The notes beneath the pieces were generated by a model that was not told the origin of the DNA, did no database searches, and saw nothing but the letters and a program-made list of their open reading frames with translations. Source: Gnetum montanum (taxonomy: Eukaryota > Streptophyta > Gnetopsida > Gnetales > Gnetaceae). From it: 64,000 nt of DNA. Each line of letters starts with the position of its first letter. The stretch's first letter is position 1. Below, one piece after another: positions 1 through 15,363 of this stretch. The stretch covers positions 2,075,075 to 2,139,074 of the forward strand of contig MNCI01013895.1 of NCBI GenBank assembly GCA_015680685.1, given 5' to 3'. A program made the position numbers and the translations under genes.

Positions 1-602
1 AATGCTACTCCTGGGGATGATGGGAAACAATATCAACTAAACTAGGAGAGAGAGTGTGAGAGAGAATCTAAACTAGCCTAAGTGTAATGAGCATTCGTTC
101 CTTAATCATCCATACACATCTTGGACCTCGTGCACGACTACCACTGGGATTACCAAGCGCATGGCCTAGGTATGCTACTAGGTTACCAAGTAGTCACACT
201 TAAATGCTCGTGATTAAGTCATACTCATTCTGCGTTACTAGGAGATAAGGTTAGAGAGATATTAACTAAGAAAGCATTAAGTAATAACAATTAAATAATT
301 AAGCTAAGTGGATGCTACAATGATGAAGTAATCTCGATCTTTATTGCCGGTCATGTACGTGTCCAAGTACATTACACTTGAATAAGGATGTCATACAATT
401 ACAATCATCACACTGCGGACATGCACAGGGAGAAAAGGGTTGAGAGAAAAAACTAACAAAAAGTCTCTATAAAACTACTAAACTTAAACTTCCAAAAACT
501 TAAAAAATGTCTACCAAATTTGCCTACCTCTTATTTATAGATGAGGAGACAAGCTGCAACATCACGTATGCGATATCACAGCCAACAATTCATGACTCAT
601 CA
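1..602 (-). repeat. LTR fragment, Athila-like family (M1 type)
   Basis: This is the end of an LTR whose other end lies left of the window. It follows the M1 LTR (about 11780-12390) block for block, including the phrases around ggattaccaagcgcat and the TATA-like tatttata near 530. It ends in the family terminus CATGACTCATCA. No polypurine-tract complement (taccccc) follows, so this is either a solo LTR or the outer end of an element extending leftward. The U3 carries one GATATC box near 571. Confidence 0.75.
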
Positions 603-639
603 ATCACCTACAACAAGAATGAAAGGTATAGTAATTTAA

Positions 640-1215
640 GATCTAATTCATTTACTGCCTAGCTAGCCTAACATAAGTACCTGTCCCACTTTCCTAGACA
701 CATCCTAAACACATATAATGCTGCTGGGTTACCAAACATTAAGCGTTGCTAGGTTACGAAGCACTATATGTATACTCGAAGTGGTTGTGCTTGTGTTCAT
801 TAACAATTAGAAATTAATTACTTAAGTTTAAATGCATTAAAGTAAAGTGCATTAAAGAAAACATTAATCTATTCTTAGTGCTACAAAGATTGTCAAAAGA
901 GTTTGTTTTTATTCATGTCACACTGTTGCGCTCAGGTACATCAGTGTTCAAACAAAGATCCGTACACACTTAAACTCTTGTTGTGGGCACTTAGAAAATA
1001 TTCTAACTCTGAAGAAAACAAACTGCAAGAGCTTCACTAACTATGAAATAGACATGAAAATCGTGAGCCCAAGTGCTATATTTATAGGCTAACATATATG
1101 CCACAACATCAAATATCCGACATCGCATCTTGGCTCTAACATCAGATACCCCATGTCAAGGCTCCAACGTCGAATACCCAACATCAGAGCAGATGAAAAA
1201 TATGAGTCATCATCA
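640..1215 (-). repeat. Second Athila-like LTR fragment
   Basis: It resembles the M2 and M3 LTRs (compare 21190-21778): the aacataagta...cccactttcc block, the gctgggttaccaa block, a tatttata box near 1080 and a terminus gagtcatcatca. The first part of the LTR is missing. The U3 has degenerate ACATC boxes rather than clean GATATC, so it is an older or different subfamily. The left boundary is approximate. Confidence 0.6.
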
Positions 1216-1705
1216 ATGATGAGCAAGATTCTTAAAAAAAAGGTAGATTATAACGTTGTATTCTTAATTACAAAGCGACGTTGTATTATAACATGAAAAC
1301 TATGTAATCAACCATCAAGTGAAAGGGTGCCTCATCACAAGGAGTTGTAATCATTTGCAGTATCCTTTAGTGGTTTAACCTATGGTATTTAAGGTCAAGA
1401 ACTTAGAGATCACGTCAACATGGAGTTGCAAAGCCAACAATGATGAATGACGAAAGTTAGGTAAAGCAAGAAAAGAAAGAATTAATAACCCCTTCAATCT
1501 TAAGGCCTAATCATGGCAACATGGTTGGATTACCTCCAAGGGTTTTTGATGCACAAAAAGATAACCCTAAGCCACCCATTTCAACATTAGTGCCTACCAT
1601 ATTCATTATTAATCAAGGTTATTTTCTTCTTTTCCTATTACATTGAAGTAATGTTTTTTTTAAGGGTGTTATTCAAATTACAAGTAGAGAATCATTATTA
1701 ATTCT
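1216..1705. other. Intergenic, nothing recognised
   Basis: AT-rich sequence without a convincing ORF. I see no gene, RNA or repeat boundary here. Confidence 0.5.
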
Positions 1706-1865
1706 TGACATCCCAGAATGGAATGTCACATTTACAATCAACATGATATACCCTCAAGGAAGGTTTCAAAGTATACATAACATAATTTAGTGGGTCACAA
1801 CTCGCGCTACACTCACGTTTATTAATTTTCAAAGACCACAACCTTAACACGTCTCACACTAGCCT

Positions 1866-1919
1866 AGCACCTCATCTACAAAGATGACTATTAGCACCTC
1901 ATCTACAAAGATGACTATT
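1866..1919 (+). repeat. Perfect 27-bp tandem duplication
   Basis: Two identical adjacent 27-bp units (1866-1892, 1893-1919), starting agcacctcatct, inside the candidate LTR. Confidence 0.9.
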
Positions 1920-2204
1920 ACCTCATCATCCGACAAAAACATTATAACCAAAATTCGACACAACTCGAATGCCGGCTATAAAAATAAACTCCAAAATGAA
2001 GCAGCAAATCAAAACCATTATCAATTACACAATTATACACAAGCATTCTACACTCTTTCCTAGGATCAGCAACGGATCTTTGTAGGCCTTGAGAGTCCTT
2101 CAATATCATCAACCGACCGTATAACCCACAACCTGAATCAATCGCTTACCATGAGATTATTCATACATGCTAAGCATACAATCAAATCTACTATCCTACA
2201 GTCA

Positions 2205-2350
2205 AAATTTCCATGATAATGGACATGGATCAAATTTCCATGATAATGCACATGGATCAAGAAGTGTCTCTAACATGCATGCTACCCTACCATGTCTTAA
2301 TTACCATGCATACATGCATGCTACCCTACCATGTCTTAATTACCATGCAT
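2205..2350 (+). repeat. Two short tandem duplications (27 bp x2, 39 bp x2)
   Basis: Units 2205-2231 and 2232-2258 differ at one base. Units 2273-2311 and 2312-2350 are identical. The open frame across them is a by-product of the repeats and not a gene. Confidence 0.9.
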
Positions 2351-3526
2351 CATTGTTGGCCGTGAAGGCTTGGCAAGGCTCAGCTTTCCCAAAAATTCTA
2401 AGTATATATTTTTTTTCCTTTTTAAAAGTAAGGTAATTTGGGTTGTTAGCATAACCTTTACCCAGGGTAGATGGCTGACTTACGAATGAAAAGGGTCCTA
2501 CCACAAGGCTACTCCACTAGTGCCACACCTTCAATCTCTCACTTGAAACTCAAAATGTATATTGCTATTCTATGTAATTGGATGATACTGAAGTCATTTT
2601 TTATTTTATTTAAACAAGTGTTTGTGGATCTCACCCCTACTAAGTGACTTAAGAACACATATAAGCATGGCTGATGATGATCATCCAAGATACATGACCT
2701 AGAACAATAAACATGCATAATAATTAAGGCATAACCAAGATACTTTAAGATACTTTCCATGAATCACAATGCTGAAAATAGGAAGTAGGTAAAGACATAC
2801 ACCTCAAAACTAAAACCTGCTGAAACAGGGAAATTGTAATTCAAAACATCAAAACGCTCTTAATGAAGTCTTGGATCCACCAAAACCTAAAACAAACCTC
2901 AGCTTGCCCCTTCCCATAATTTCAAAAATCACGAAAAATTAAGAACAGAACAAAAATGAAAAACCAGCAGGGAAAAAAAATTTCATTTTTAGCCTTTATA
3001 AAAAGGATTTTCGATCCTAGAGGACAGAGGCACGATTGAGAAAGGTGGGTTAAATACGTTTTATGTTTTGTTTATAAATCAAAACATTCACGATTTGCTT
3101 TTTCTAATTTCCAGGTCCAAACCCTGCGAATAAATGAAACAACTCCAACTAAAGATTACGATTTGTCCTGTTCGAGCGCAAGCCTTAAAGAAGGCTATAG
3201 GATCCTTCTTTATTTTTATCTCAACGAGGGTATTACATACTAAATTAGATTATTCAGAGTGCCGAAACTGTCATCCTAACAACCAGAAAATTAAATCTAA
3301 AATGGGGGTGTTGGATCAAAAAAGATAACAATAAAATAAAATAAAAATTTAAAATCAAATTTGTACCGGTATTGCAACGAACCAAAACAAGCCCGTTTAG
3401 ACATCCAAAAATACTTATAATAATAAATTTTGTGTTGAGGTTGAAGCCCCTGAACAAAACAAGTTGGCGTGGGGAAGAATCAGAGAGCAGAAGAAGAAGA
3501 GAATGGGCAAAGCAGTTGAATTTTGA

Positions 3527-6596
<3,070 letters not shown>

Positions 6597-8240
6597 CGTT
6601 TTCAATGGAAGAATGCATTTGCAGTGATATGGCATAGGAAGAAATTACTGTGCAAGGTAAATTTTTCATCCTCTCTTTCATCAACATACATGGGAAGCAT
6701 TGGCATAATTTAATTCTTCTCGCGGTCTTGAACATTTTCCCAGCTCGCACGCATTTGTTTCTGCAACCTCATTATTCACATATTAAATATAGGATTTCTT
6801 TGGCAAGCAAAATAAATTATTATAACAAAAATAAGATTTGAACTTCAATTAAAGACTGGGATCTTCTTTCCTTGCATAGCATAGATTGAAAACTCGTTCG
6901 GAGACCTTTATCACAGACTTCATCAGATCCGAACAATTGCATTAAAACATGTTACAAATCAGATACAAATTGACAAAAATTAAAAACAAAATTTCTATTT
7001 CTGCATGGCCGACCACACTAAATTTATATTTATTCACCGATGAGTATCAATCTGATTTTAAATGGGTTGTTTTACAGACTCAGAATTAACTGCAGCTTTT
7101 ACAACCAGCGTTATACTTTTAATGGAATCCTATAACTGGAAGGAAACACGTCTCCGTCTAAAAGACTGATTTCAATAAAACGATCTTGTTCCATGCTAAA
7201 CAGCTCCATAAAAATCATGTATATGCTTATTTAGTTATTTGTGATTATTTTTATTGCCAAATTCTTCAACAAGGTTGGCAATGGGACCAACAGAAATGAA
7301 GTTACGCACCATAAAAACTTTTAGACCCGTCAATGCAGTGCTGTACAGTGTGCACAAACATATTTCATTCCATATACCCGTGTGAGGGTACTTCTTTGCT
7401 TTTTCAGTTGCATCATATACGGGGAAGCAAACACCTCTGCACGTTATAATTGCTTTTAATGAAAGCCCTAAAATACTTGTTCCATGCTAAACAGCTCCTT
7501 CAGAATAATGTCAATGCTTCTGTGACTAATTTTATGGCCAATACTTCAAAAAAATTTAACAATGACACAATGGCCAAAGCTTAAGACCTCTATTAATGCG
7601 ATGCTGTGTACAAAGCCTACAAACATATTTAAATCTATATATTCGTGGGCATATTTCTTTCCCTCACTACTAAAAATCATGCTGATCATTTTCGTACCTT
7701 AAAGTTTAACAGTCATCTATTGCAATGTTTTGTGAACAAATTTTTGTATCAATTGCATATGCACTTCTATGCAACACAAGGTATCATTTTAGATTAACGT
7801 GGGTTTAAGAATGCGATAATGGAAAATTTATTTGTCAGTTTTTATTTTTAAATAATGTGTTATGCAAGATTGTAATACCAGAAAGTATTTGGTCGTTGAA
7901 ATTTTATGACAAGTAGCCCAGAAAGGCAAGAGGAATAATTTGGACCGTCAAATAATAACTTAGACTCGAACTGAAATTTATTTGGTCCATTTGATCTATT
8001 GTACAGTAAAAATATACATATCTGTGACTTTTGAAAACATCATTAGAAAATTAACAAGTGTTCTTGGTAACATTTGGCACAAATCTCCTAATTTACAACT
8101 GTAATATAATATTCTATGTGTAGTGTACTCCAATGCAAAATATTCCTTAAAAATGTTGTATTCATCTTCAATGCTGAGACTGAAATGTCAGCTTATCTAA
8201 TTTAATTATTGAGAAAATCCCACTTTTATTGAATTTAATA
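6597..8240. other. 3' flank of SRPK and intergenic DNA with an old ~300-bp duplication
   Basis: The 3' UTR of the kinase probably occupies the first few hundred bases. Segments about 7060-7390 and 7440-7660 are diverged copies of one another. They share gttccatgctaaacagctcc, a following cttcaa...ttggcaatg-like stretch, and the ending (a/c)tgct...tacaaacatattt. No ORF is preserved in either, and the function is unknown. Confidence 0.6.
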
Positions 8241-8257
8241 ACGCTGAGACTGAAATG

Positions 8258-8420
8258 ATGTTTCATCCCTCCAAATCAAACTGTACTACATCATTACACA
8301 ACTTCGGGGGCTCGGGAGCCAACCAACTCTTGTACAAAAGAAAACAAACGAAACAATCCAATTTGCCATCCATAAAAATCATAACTTAACCACGGAATTA
8401 AGATTCTTGTTATACTAAAT
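8258..8420 (-). repeat. Diverged copy of the PRA1 3' untranslated region
   Basis: It aligns with 8935-9090, just downstream of the PRA1 stop on the minus strand. Shared blocks are aaatcaaactgta, caactctt...acaaa, caatttgcca, and cataacttaaccacgg. It looks like a partial tandem duplication of the 3' end of that gene. No coding sequence is included. Confidence 0.7.
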
Positions 8421-9215
8421 TAAAATTTCCCGCTTTGAGTATCAGTAATCAAAATCCGACAAATGTTTTCTTGACCTAACGTTTTCGCCAGGAATGGCTA
8501 GAATTTCTCACGGAAAATAAATAATTATGGTTATATAAGGCTGTGCTAAGAGACACTTTTTCACAGAAATTAATTAACAATGAGAATTATTATGGGTATG
8601 TAATGGTGATCATGTAGAAGGATATTAACATGTATATATATACTAACAACCACCCCAAAATTTTGTTTTGATTTTTTTCGACCTAAAATATTTTCCATAA
8701 AGAAGGTAACATTTCGGTTCTCAATAAATCAATTCCGGGATTTCATATTCTCGGGGCCAATGGGTTCACATTTCTTTAAACAATTTCTGATCATCTTTGA
8801 TAACGCTTTATTCTTTGCACAATTCCTAGAAAATACCTTACAACTGTCTGCTAGACTAGCGTTAATACAAAGCTCATTCATTCCATTAAACGAATAAATG
8901 AAGATACCAGCATAATTTTACATCGGAAAAAAGTCTTTCCTCTTTTTAAACACAAATCAAACTGTAATACAACATTCCAGAACTTGGGCGTTTAAGAGGC
9001 CAACTCTTACACAGAGAAAAACAAACAACTCAATTTGCCACCACAAACACCATAACTTAACCACGGGGAATTCAAATTTCTCGTCTTTCAGACCATGAAA
9101 AACATAAATACTTGGACGGAACCAGGATTTCCTTGCTTTCGAAAAAAATAAGATAAATACTCCAGACAACAAGAACAGGTAACAAAAATTGACCAAACCT
9201 GAAACCCTAGAAACC

Positions 9216-9884
9216 CTAACCACGCCGTGTGGGAATCGGAGAGTACGCATTGGCGACGATTCCGCCGTTGGCAGCAGCTTCCTCGTCGATGAACACATCG
9301 TCCGTGTTACGGAACAGCGCATGCAAAACGCAGAAGAAAAGTCCGATCGCGGCGCCGGAGAAGACGTTCCAGAACGCGTTGGAGAAAAACACGGCGAGCG
9401 CCGTCAGGAGCAACAATCCGGTGAGCACGGACTGATCGGAGAACTGGCGATCGAACAAGACGAGCGGCTCCCTTCGCCAGAAAAAGAGGAGGCCCCAGGC
9501 CACGCCGACGGCCAAAACGACGAGCAGAGTCCACGGCTGCGACAGGAAACTCAGGAGAATCCCGGCGGCCGTGACCGCCGCGTAGTTGCCGTGGAAATAC
9601 GCGAAATTGGAGCGAGCGCGTGTCGTGGCCTCCGCCATCGAGTGAGGGCGCGAAAACGAATCTGCGTTCCCGGTCCCGATCAGATCGCCCCACGGGCGGC
9701 TATTCGAGAACACGGATTTCACCGTTTCTGCGATTCTATGAATCGACGACGACGATGAAGATGACGACGATAAATCCGTAGTCACAGCAGCGGTATTCGT
9801 CGATGAAGATGATACTGCTGTTGTTGTTGCTGCTTTTGCCGATGGTGCTGTTGAGATCGGAATTGTTGCAGGCGCCGGCGCCAT
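9216..9884 (-). CDS. PRA1-family (prenylated Rab acceptor) membrane protein
   Basis: A 222-codon intronless gene. PRA1 proteins sit in ER, Golgi and endosomal membranes, bind prenylated Rab GTPases and help vesicle traffic. The N-terminal 50 residues are low-complexity Ala/Thr/Ser with nine serines in a row. The family domain starts at SRPWGDL (62-68) and continues with RARSNFAYFHGNY (89-101), a first hydrophobic pair (about 102-136), the charged turn FWRREPLVLFDR (135-146), a second hydrophobic pair (about 152-190) and the acidic tail DDVFIDEE. Length and intronless structure are usual for plant PRA1 genes. The frame stays open upstream to 10373, but the added sequence is Lys-rich and AT-rich. 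I therefore place the start at the ATG just before APAPATIP, where base composition turns GC-rich. The coding region is rich in CpG, unlike its surroundings. Confidence 0.93.
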   Translation of the reverse strand: MAPAPATIPISTAPSAKAATTTAVSSSSTNTAAVTTDLSSSSSSSSSIHRIAETVKSVFSNSRPWGDLIGTGNADSFSRPHSMAEATTRARSNFAYFHGNYAAVTAAGILLSFLSQPWTLLVVLAVGVAWGLLFFWRREPLVLFDRQFSDQSVLTGLLLLTALAVFFSNAFWNVFSGAAIGLFFCVLHALFRNTDDVFIDEEAAANGGIVANAYSPIPTRRG

Positions 9885-11189
9885 TGCTGCTGCAGGAGTT
9901 GATTCAGATCGAAGAAACTCTGCGACTAGCGACGAAGAAAGAATCCAGTATAAGATTCTGAGATTTCTGCGAAGAAATTGCGGTTCTGTGAGGGACAGAT
10001 GGAGATTTAGATTTGATCTGAGGCAGAAAACCGCTGATGGCACGCACTTTGGATATAAAAGGGTGTTTTGCGCGGCTTTTCGAGGGTCCCGGTTTGGATG
10101 ATTCCAGATGTTGGTACTGAGAATAGAGTAGACGTATGTTGGATTATTCTTTCGGTGGCTTGCTTCCAAAGTAAGATGCAGTTTGATCTTAATCGTGTGG
10201 ATGTGATTATGATAGGCCAAATTCCTCCCATTTTTCCTTTTGGATTTCTTTTTTTTTTTTTTAAATTTTAATGAAGAGGAAATCGACATATGGTAAGCAA
10301 AGATATAGTTTTTTATAAAGGTAAATGAAAAAAAAAAAGAATTCATGTAGCCAACTTTATTTTGTTGGGACAAGGCTAGGATACTGATGATGATGAAATG
10401 GAAATTGTCTAGTACTACAACCCATAATCATTGCCCTGCACCCTTGGGTGCTATTACCCCAAATTAACACCATTTTAAATTAAAAAGCTTCTCATAAATC
10501 AATCAATTTGTAAAATATAAAAAAGATAATCACCCACAAGCTCAATGCTCATCCTACCAAGGGGTCCTATGAGGGTAATAGATGAGTGAAAGCCTAATCT
10601 CTTTTGAGTAGCTGCAAGCTCAAACCTAGGTCTTAAGACTTAAACAAGCACTTGTAAGAGATACATTTACCTATATATTTTTGAGATACATCAAATATGT
10701 TTAATAATAATTATATAGTCTAATAAATCTTACAAGAATTTTTGATAGCTAACATTACTTGTAAACATTATTCATCAAACTACTTCTTCTTGCCCATAAA
10801 CTTCATAGCTAAATGATGTCATGAAAAAGCATTATATTCAAGTTATTCATATTAGGTATTATTTTCATTTTTTTCTACTTGTTAAGTTAAATAATGATTT
10901 GATGATGCAACATGTCCTAAATATGGGGTTATCCATACATAAATATGTAGTGCTAATCATTCATATGTGGACTTCAAATTTTGATATCCATTGTAAAAAA
11001 TATTTTAAAGTTCTATGTTTTGATTAGCTATTTAATTTTTTGTTGATTTTTCAAAAAGGTAAGCAAGAAATTATTGGTCGCCTTAGTTCCTTTAAGTCTA
11101 TGGAGTCTATTGCTATAACATTTGTTTTTCATAGACATTTTTTGTTGAAATCAATCTTCTTAACCATAAAAAGGAATTGGTATTATAAG
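9885..11189. other. PRA1 upstream region and AT-rich intergenic DNA
   Basis: The PRA1 5' UTR and promoter should lie at about 9885-10400 on the minus strand. From 10400 to 11189 the sequence is AT-rich. The only ORFs are short, rich in Ile, Phe and His, and resemble no family I know. Confidence 0.5.
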
Positions 11190-11285
11190 TAGATGGGTGA
11201 GAAAACTTATATTCAACCAAGTACATATTATAATCTTTCTAATTCTTGTTATTTTTTTCATCATGAAGGACATTTGTTTAATGTT
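11190..11285 (+). pseudogene. Left part of an old zinc-knuckle coding remnant
   Basis: The + frame reads a Tyr/Asn-rich stretch ending CYFFHHEGHLFNV, which fits a retroelement-type CCHC knuckle with its second Cys changed to Phe. The sequence breaks at the Copia LTR. On the far side of the nest, 57583-57880 continues with LLKKKDVKDKKKHVD, a Lys-rich run typical of sequence after a knuckle. I infer that both are pieces of one polyprotein or gag-like gene interrupted by the nest. The parent family is not identified. Confidence 0.4.
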
Positions 11286-11474
11286 TGTTCTGGGAGAAAC
11301 CATCATCACAACAAAGTAGAAAATCAACCACACATCTCATGCCATCATGACAAAAACAATAGAACATAAAGTGACTCCCAAGCCCTTGCCAAACAAGGAC
11401 AAACGATCAAGCAATGCAATTCTATTAATTTCCATCACAATAAATGCATGTGGCTTCTTACTTAACAAGCAAGC
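11286..11474 (-). repeat. Copia-type 3' LTR, left half
   Basis: It matches 57209-57403 (agaaaccat...aaaatcaaccacac, gccatcatgacaaaaac, caataaatgcatgtg, cttaacaagcaag). The match stops at CAAGC (11470-11474), where the plus-strand LTR of P begins. The other half resumes at 55363. Confidence 0.85.
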
Positions 11475-11511
11475 TAATGAGTTACATTATTGGGCCATGT
11501 CAATAGGATGT
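11475..11511 (+). repeat. First 37 bp of P's 5' LTR
   Basis: TAATGAGTTACATTATTGGG... matches the start of P's 3' LTR at 54524. It is cut by M1 after GATGT (11507-11511). The same GATGT reappears at 20359-20363, where the LTR continues. Confidence 0.88.
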
Positions 11512-12390
11512 TAATGAGTGGCAAGGTACCCCTACACTCAAACCATACAAATACAAGTGTTTCATGCACGATCTGGTCAAACTCCGCAGATGGGCTAGTT
11601 GTGGTATCTAGATAGTTACTCATTGATCGCAGGTTGTTGTCTTCCTACCTGGACTAGTATTTGCTTTATCACATATGGTCTAGTCCAAAGTGAGGTGTAT
11701 GATGCAGTCCTAAATTAGTGCTACTTCTAGAGGCAATAGAAAGTAACTTTAATTAAGTTAGGAGGAAAAGGGACATAGAGTTAAGCTAATAGGACATAGG
11801 GGGAGAGAATCTAAACTAGCCTAAGTGCAATGAGCATCCGTTCCTTAATCATCCACACACATCTTGGACCTCGTGTATGACTACTACTGGGATTACCAAG
11901 TGCATATCCTAGGTACGCTACAGGGATACCAAGTAGTCACACTTAAATGCTCTTGATTAAGTCATACTCATTCCGCGTTTAAGAACAAGGATAGGAGTTG
12001 AGGGTAAAAAAGTATTAATTAAGCAAGCAATAAATAACAAATAAATAATTAAACTAAGTGAATGCTGCAATGATGAAGTAATATCGATCTTTATTTCCGG
12101 TCATGTGTGTGTCCAAGTACATCACACTCGAATAAAGGTGTCATACAATTACAATCATCACACTGCGGGCATGCACTGGGAGAAAGCGTTGAGAAGAATT
12201 AAAAATAAAAACTAACTTCTAACTAAACTACTACCTCCCTCGTGCGCCTACATGTGTATTTATAGGCCCACATAAGAGTCACAATATCGTGTATCCGATA
12301 TTGCTAGCCAGGCTGCAATATCACGTACCCGATATCATGGATCTGATATTGCGGGTCCAATATCAGAGCCTAATGAATCATGATTCATCA
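11512..12390 (-). repeat. M1 3' LTR (879 bp)
   Basis: It begins TAATGAGTGGC (family TGATGAG) and ends GATTCATCA next to the polypurine-tract complement. The U3 has six GATATC-type boxes at 12283, 12297, 12317, 12331, 12345 and 12359, mostly 14 bp apart. A TATA box (complement tatttata, 12257-12264) lies exactly 18 bp from the first box. Confidence 0.9.
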
Positions 12391-12578
12391 TACCCCCATG
12401 ACTGAATGAAAACTCGTCCTCGAGTTGCATAAAATGAGAACAAGCCCCATTGATTACATAGTGGATAGGTATGAGATTACTGACTGACTAGGAATTATTC
12501 ATGCCACATTGGAGAATTGAATAGAACAAAATTGGGACAGGAACACAAAATTTCAAAATTGCAAAATTTTATTAGAAG

Positions 12579-15363
12579 TCATGTGGTTCCAGGTGGCGAT
12601 GGCTCCTCCATGGGTCACTTCCCCTTGTCTTGTGCTCTAGGTTCTGGGATTTGGTGGCTCTAAAGGAGTGCCTGGAGCTTTTCCTCTTTGGTTCGGGGAT
12701 CCTGTGCCATCCATGCTAATGCTCCAATGTTTGATGGAGTCAGCACTTCCCATGGACATGGCAGTTGTGGAAACATCTTATTTACTTTGACGTACCAAGC
12801 CACAAACAACCGCCATTCTGCCTCGTAGGCTTTGGCTTTATCTTTGTAGTCTTAGTAATCTGTAAGTCATCGAGCCAAGTCCGTTGCAACATCTTTCTGC
12901 CCCTGGTAGCTAGCCTTGACCACCTTCAACTTAGAATTTGCAACTTCTAGCCTTTGCAATGTCTTCTTATGTTTCGCAAATTCTAGTTTGTATTTGGCGT
13001 AGGTGGTAGCTTCCTACTTCTCCAGCTTTGTCCTTGGGTATCTTGCTGTTAACATGGCTAGATTGGCATACTATAGGTTTGCCAATTCCATGTACTCTGT
13101 AAGATCTTGGATCTGCAGGTCCCAATTTTTGAGCAATGCTTGGTGGGTGAATGCATATGTGTCCAATATGGCCCACCAATCAGTGTGCTGAGCACTGAAG
13201 GTGTTAATGTGGGCCTTGGCCATATGGATCTTGTTCTCAATGACTTGCTTGTACATCCCCACCTAGTCTCTGAAATGACTTTTTACTTTTTCATGTCGTT
13301 TGGCCTCATTTTGCCACACGCTTATTTCAATGGCCATCTTCTGATGGATTGCACATACCTCCTCCATTGAGAGGGTTCAATTCTCTCTGGCCAAGAAATT
13401 TATGTCTTGGTTGACCCTGACCAACTGTTCTCGTAACTACTAAAAATTTTCTTCGAGAACATTCTTCTGTTTCTCCACAATGGTTAATCAAAGATTATCT
13501 ATAGCGAGCTGTTTATTCTCTTCCTATAGGGCCTTGAGTGCTTTGGTGTGCACGTATGTTTGTGCTTGTGCCTTGGAAGCATCCCAATCGATGTTCTCCT
13601 TCTCCTTCGCCACTCTTTTATTATCCACTGATAGTTTATTGAGCTGCTCTATCCTGAAAGTATCCAGTTGGTCTATGGGAATGAATTGAGATGGATCCCT
13701 TTGTGCAGCTTGTAGGGTAACAAGCCTTTCTTGAAGTCTTGCCAACTCTGCCTCTGCATGCTCGGCCCTGATCTCTGCCATGACCAGCTTTCCTTTGGTA
13801 GAGATGAGGTTTGATTGCATTACTGTGACATCTTGTGGGATGTCGAACAAGGACGTCATTACTTGTCCTGTCTGCAACAACCAATCAAGAACATCCTCAT
13901 GCTCCACAAGAATCATTGAGAGACCGGCCAGAGTTTGAGCATCGTGTGTTCCTATGAAATCCACTGGTGGCACAATAGAGACATTGAAGGATCCCTTGAT
14001 GTGGTTCGTGACCACTTATGTAGCTTCGTTGCATCTTGGTGCTACATGACCACTACTATGGCCCCTTCACCAGTCTCTAGTTGCACCTGAAAGGATGCAA
14101 CATTCCCTAAAATCTATTGTGACCAATGTGTCTTCCCTCCTCCTATCTGGATGGACGCTTCACCCTGTGTACAATCTATAGAAACTATGGGTCGTACAGT
14201 GTCGTTGATGACATGGAAGAGATTGGCATCATCACAACTTCCCTAATTGACCATCTCAGTGATGGCCTTAAGATGGCTCATTGACGATTGATAATCCTGT
14301 GATAGTGGTGGCAGTTGGTCTCACTGGCTCGTGTTGGGCCCTGCTTCTTGCTGTTGACTGGGCCTTGTACTTGGGAGTTGGCTAGGCCTTGCAGTTTGAG
14401 TTGTAGTGGGCCCCACTTTCTATTCTTGTTCTGGCTCCAACGTCTCACTAACACTCTTCCTTGGGGCTGGTGGCTTTAGTAACTTAGCAAACGAAGCATT
14501 TTGGGCTCTTCTGGGGATGTCATTGGTGTACCCCAAGAATTCTAGCATGCCTACATAGCTTCATGATGAGACAAGGGAAGGGCAACACAAACTTCCTTGT
14601 CTTGCATTCTTCAAACCGCCTCAAGATCTCCATGAGAGACAGATGGGGAAAGTTAGCATTAACCTTACCCATCAATATCGCACTTCCTCTTGCTACATAC
14701 GTTGAGATTCTGTTTAATCCTTTCATGGGGAAGATGTGATAAGTGCCAATCTTGAAATATATTCTTCTTCCAACGTCAACTCTCCATATGTCTTGTCCTC
14801 CTTGCCGTACGTCCTTTTCAACCAAATTCTTTGCGCATCAGTGTCGGAGTGAGCGGGCAGGTGAGCAACTTTTGGCCTTCTATTCAGAAGGTTTAACACT
14901 TCCAAAATGGCCTTGGTGGAAAAATCTATAGACACACCACCAATGTCAACTATGATGCCTTCTTCTTTATTATTTGGTATGTTTCTCCTAAGTACCAGGC
15001 ACCACTTTCAGAGAGGATGGGCCATAATGGAGACCTTTTGAGTTGGTCCTTAACGACCTCAGGAGCGAACTTTGTGAAAGGTCCAAAGTTTAATTCCATA
15101 ATCATGGTTGCTGATGTGGACCTTTCATGGATGGCTTGAACACACTCTAGGGACAATGGGAGATGTTGTCCCTGTTCAGGCGCTTTAGCAGCTCCTGCTT
15201 CCACCTATCCCGATTTTACAGTAGTAGGAGGCTCTTGATGGATGCTAAACGATTGTGCCTCCTACTCTGCATGTTGCTCAAGAGATGCCTGGCCTTTGTG
15301 TCTCCTTGGTCTCTTGGACACACCTTGAGAGGGTCCTTCTTGTTGTTCACATTTAGGGACCAT
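12579..15363 (-). pseudogene. M1 ORF3 remnant (plant-retroelement domain plus coiled coil)
   Basis: About 928 codons from ATG 15361-15363 to TGA 12579-12581, broken by stops and frameshifts. The N-terminal part is Lys/Arg/Gln-rich. A middle domain includes ELNFGPFTKFAPEVV, SGAWYLGE, YFKIGTYH and LPFPCLIMKLCRHARI. This pattern resembles the putative plant transposon protein domain (Pfam Transposase_32) often found downstream of pol in plant Ty3 elements. The C-terminal 500 residues (for example 13524-14015) are heptad-like and rich in Glu, Gln, Lys and Ala, suggesting a long coiled coil. It ends in a Pro-rich EEPSPPGTT tail. The ATG directly follows a splice-acceptor-like TTGCAG. I see no convincing membrane segment, so I do not call it an envelope protein. 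Confidence 0.7.

Larger units (their letters stand above)
1706..3237 (-). repeat. Candidate degenerate solo LTR of another Ty3/gypsy lineage
   Basis: The segment begins TGACATCCCAG and ends GAGGGTATTACA, so on the minus strand it reads TGTAATACCC...CTGGGATGTCA. That style of terminus is common in plant chromovirus-type LTRs. The length (1.53 kb) is plausible. The five bases on each side (attct and tacta) do not match, so a target duplication is not visible. It has no coding capacity. It ends about 350 bp upstream of the kinase start and could carry part of that gene's promoter region. Confidence 0.35.

Noticed and set aside
2167-2436. 89-aa ORF
   Set aside because: Produced by the short tandem duplications at 2205-2350.
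9189-9758. 189-aa open frame antisense to PRA1
   Set aside because: It mirrors the GC-rich PRA1 coding region; Arg/Glu/Gly-rich composition and no family resemblance.
9885-10373. N-terminal extension of PRA1 to 10373
   Set aside because: Frame is open only by chance; Lys/Asn/Ile-rich sequence unlike PRA1 proteins, and composition shifts at 9884.
12765-13689. Several plus-strand ORFs over the M1 ORF3 region
   Set aside because: Shadows of the minus-strand ORF3, which shares motifs with M2 and P.
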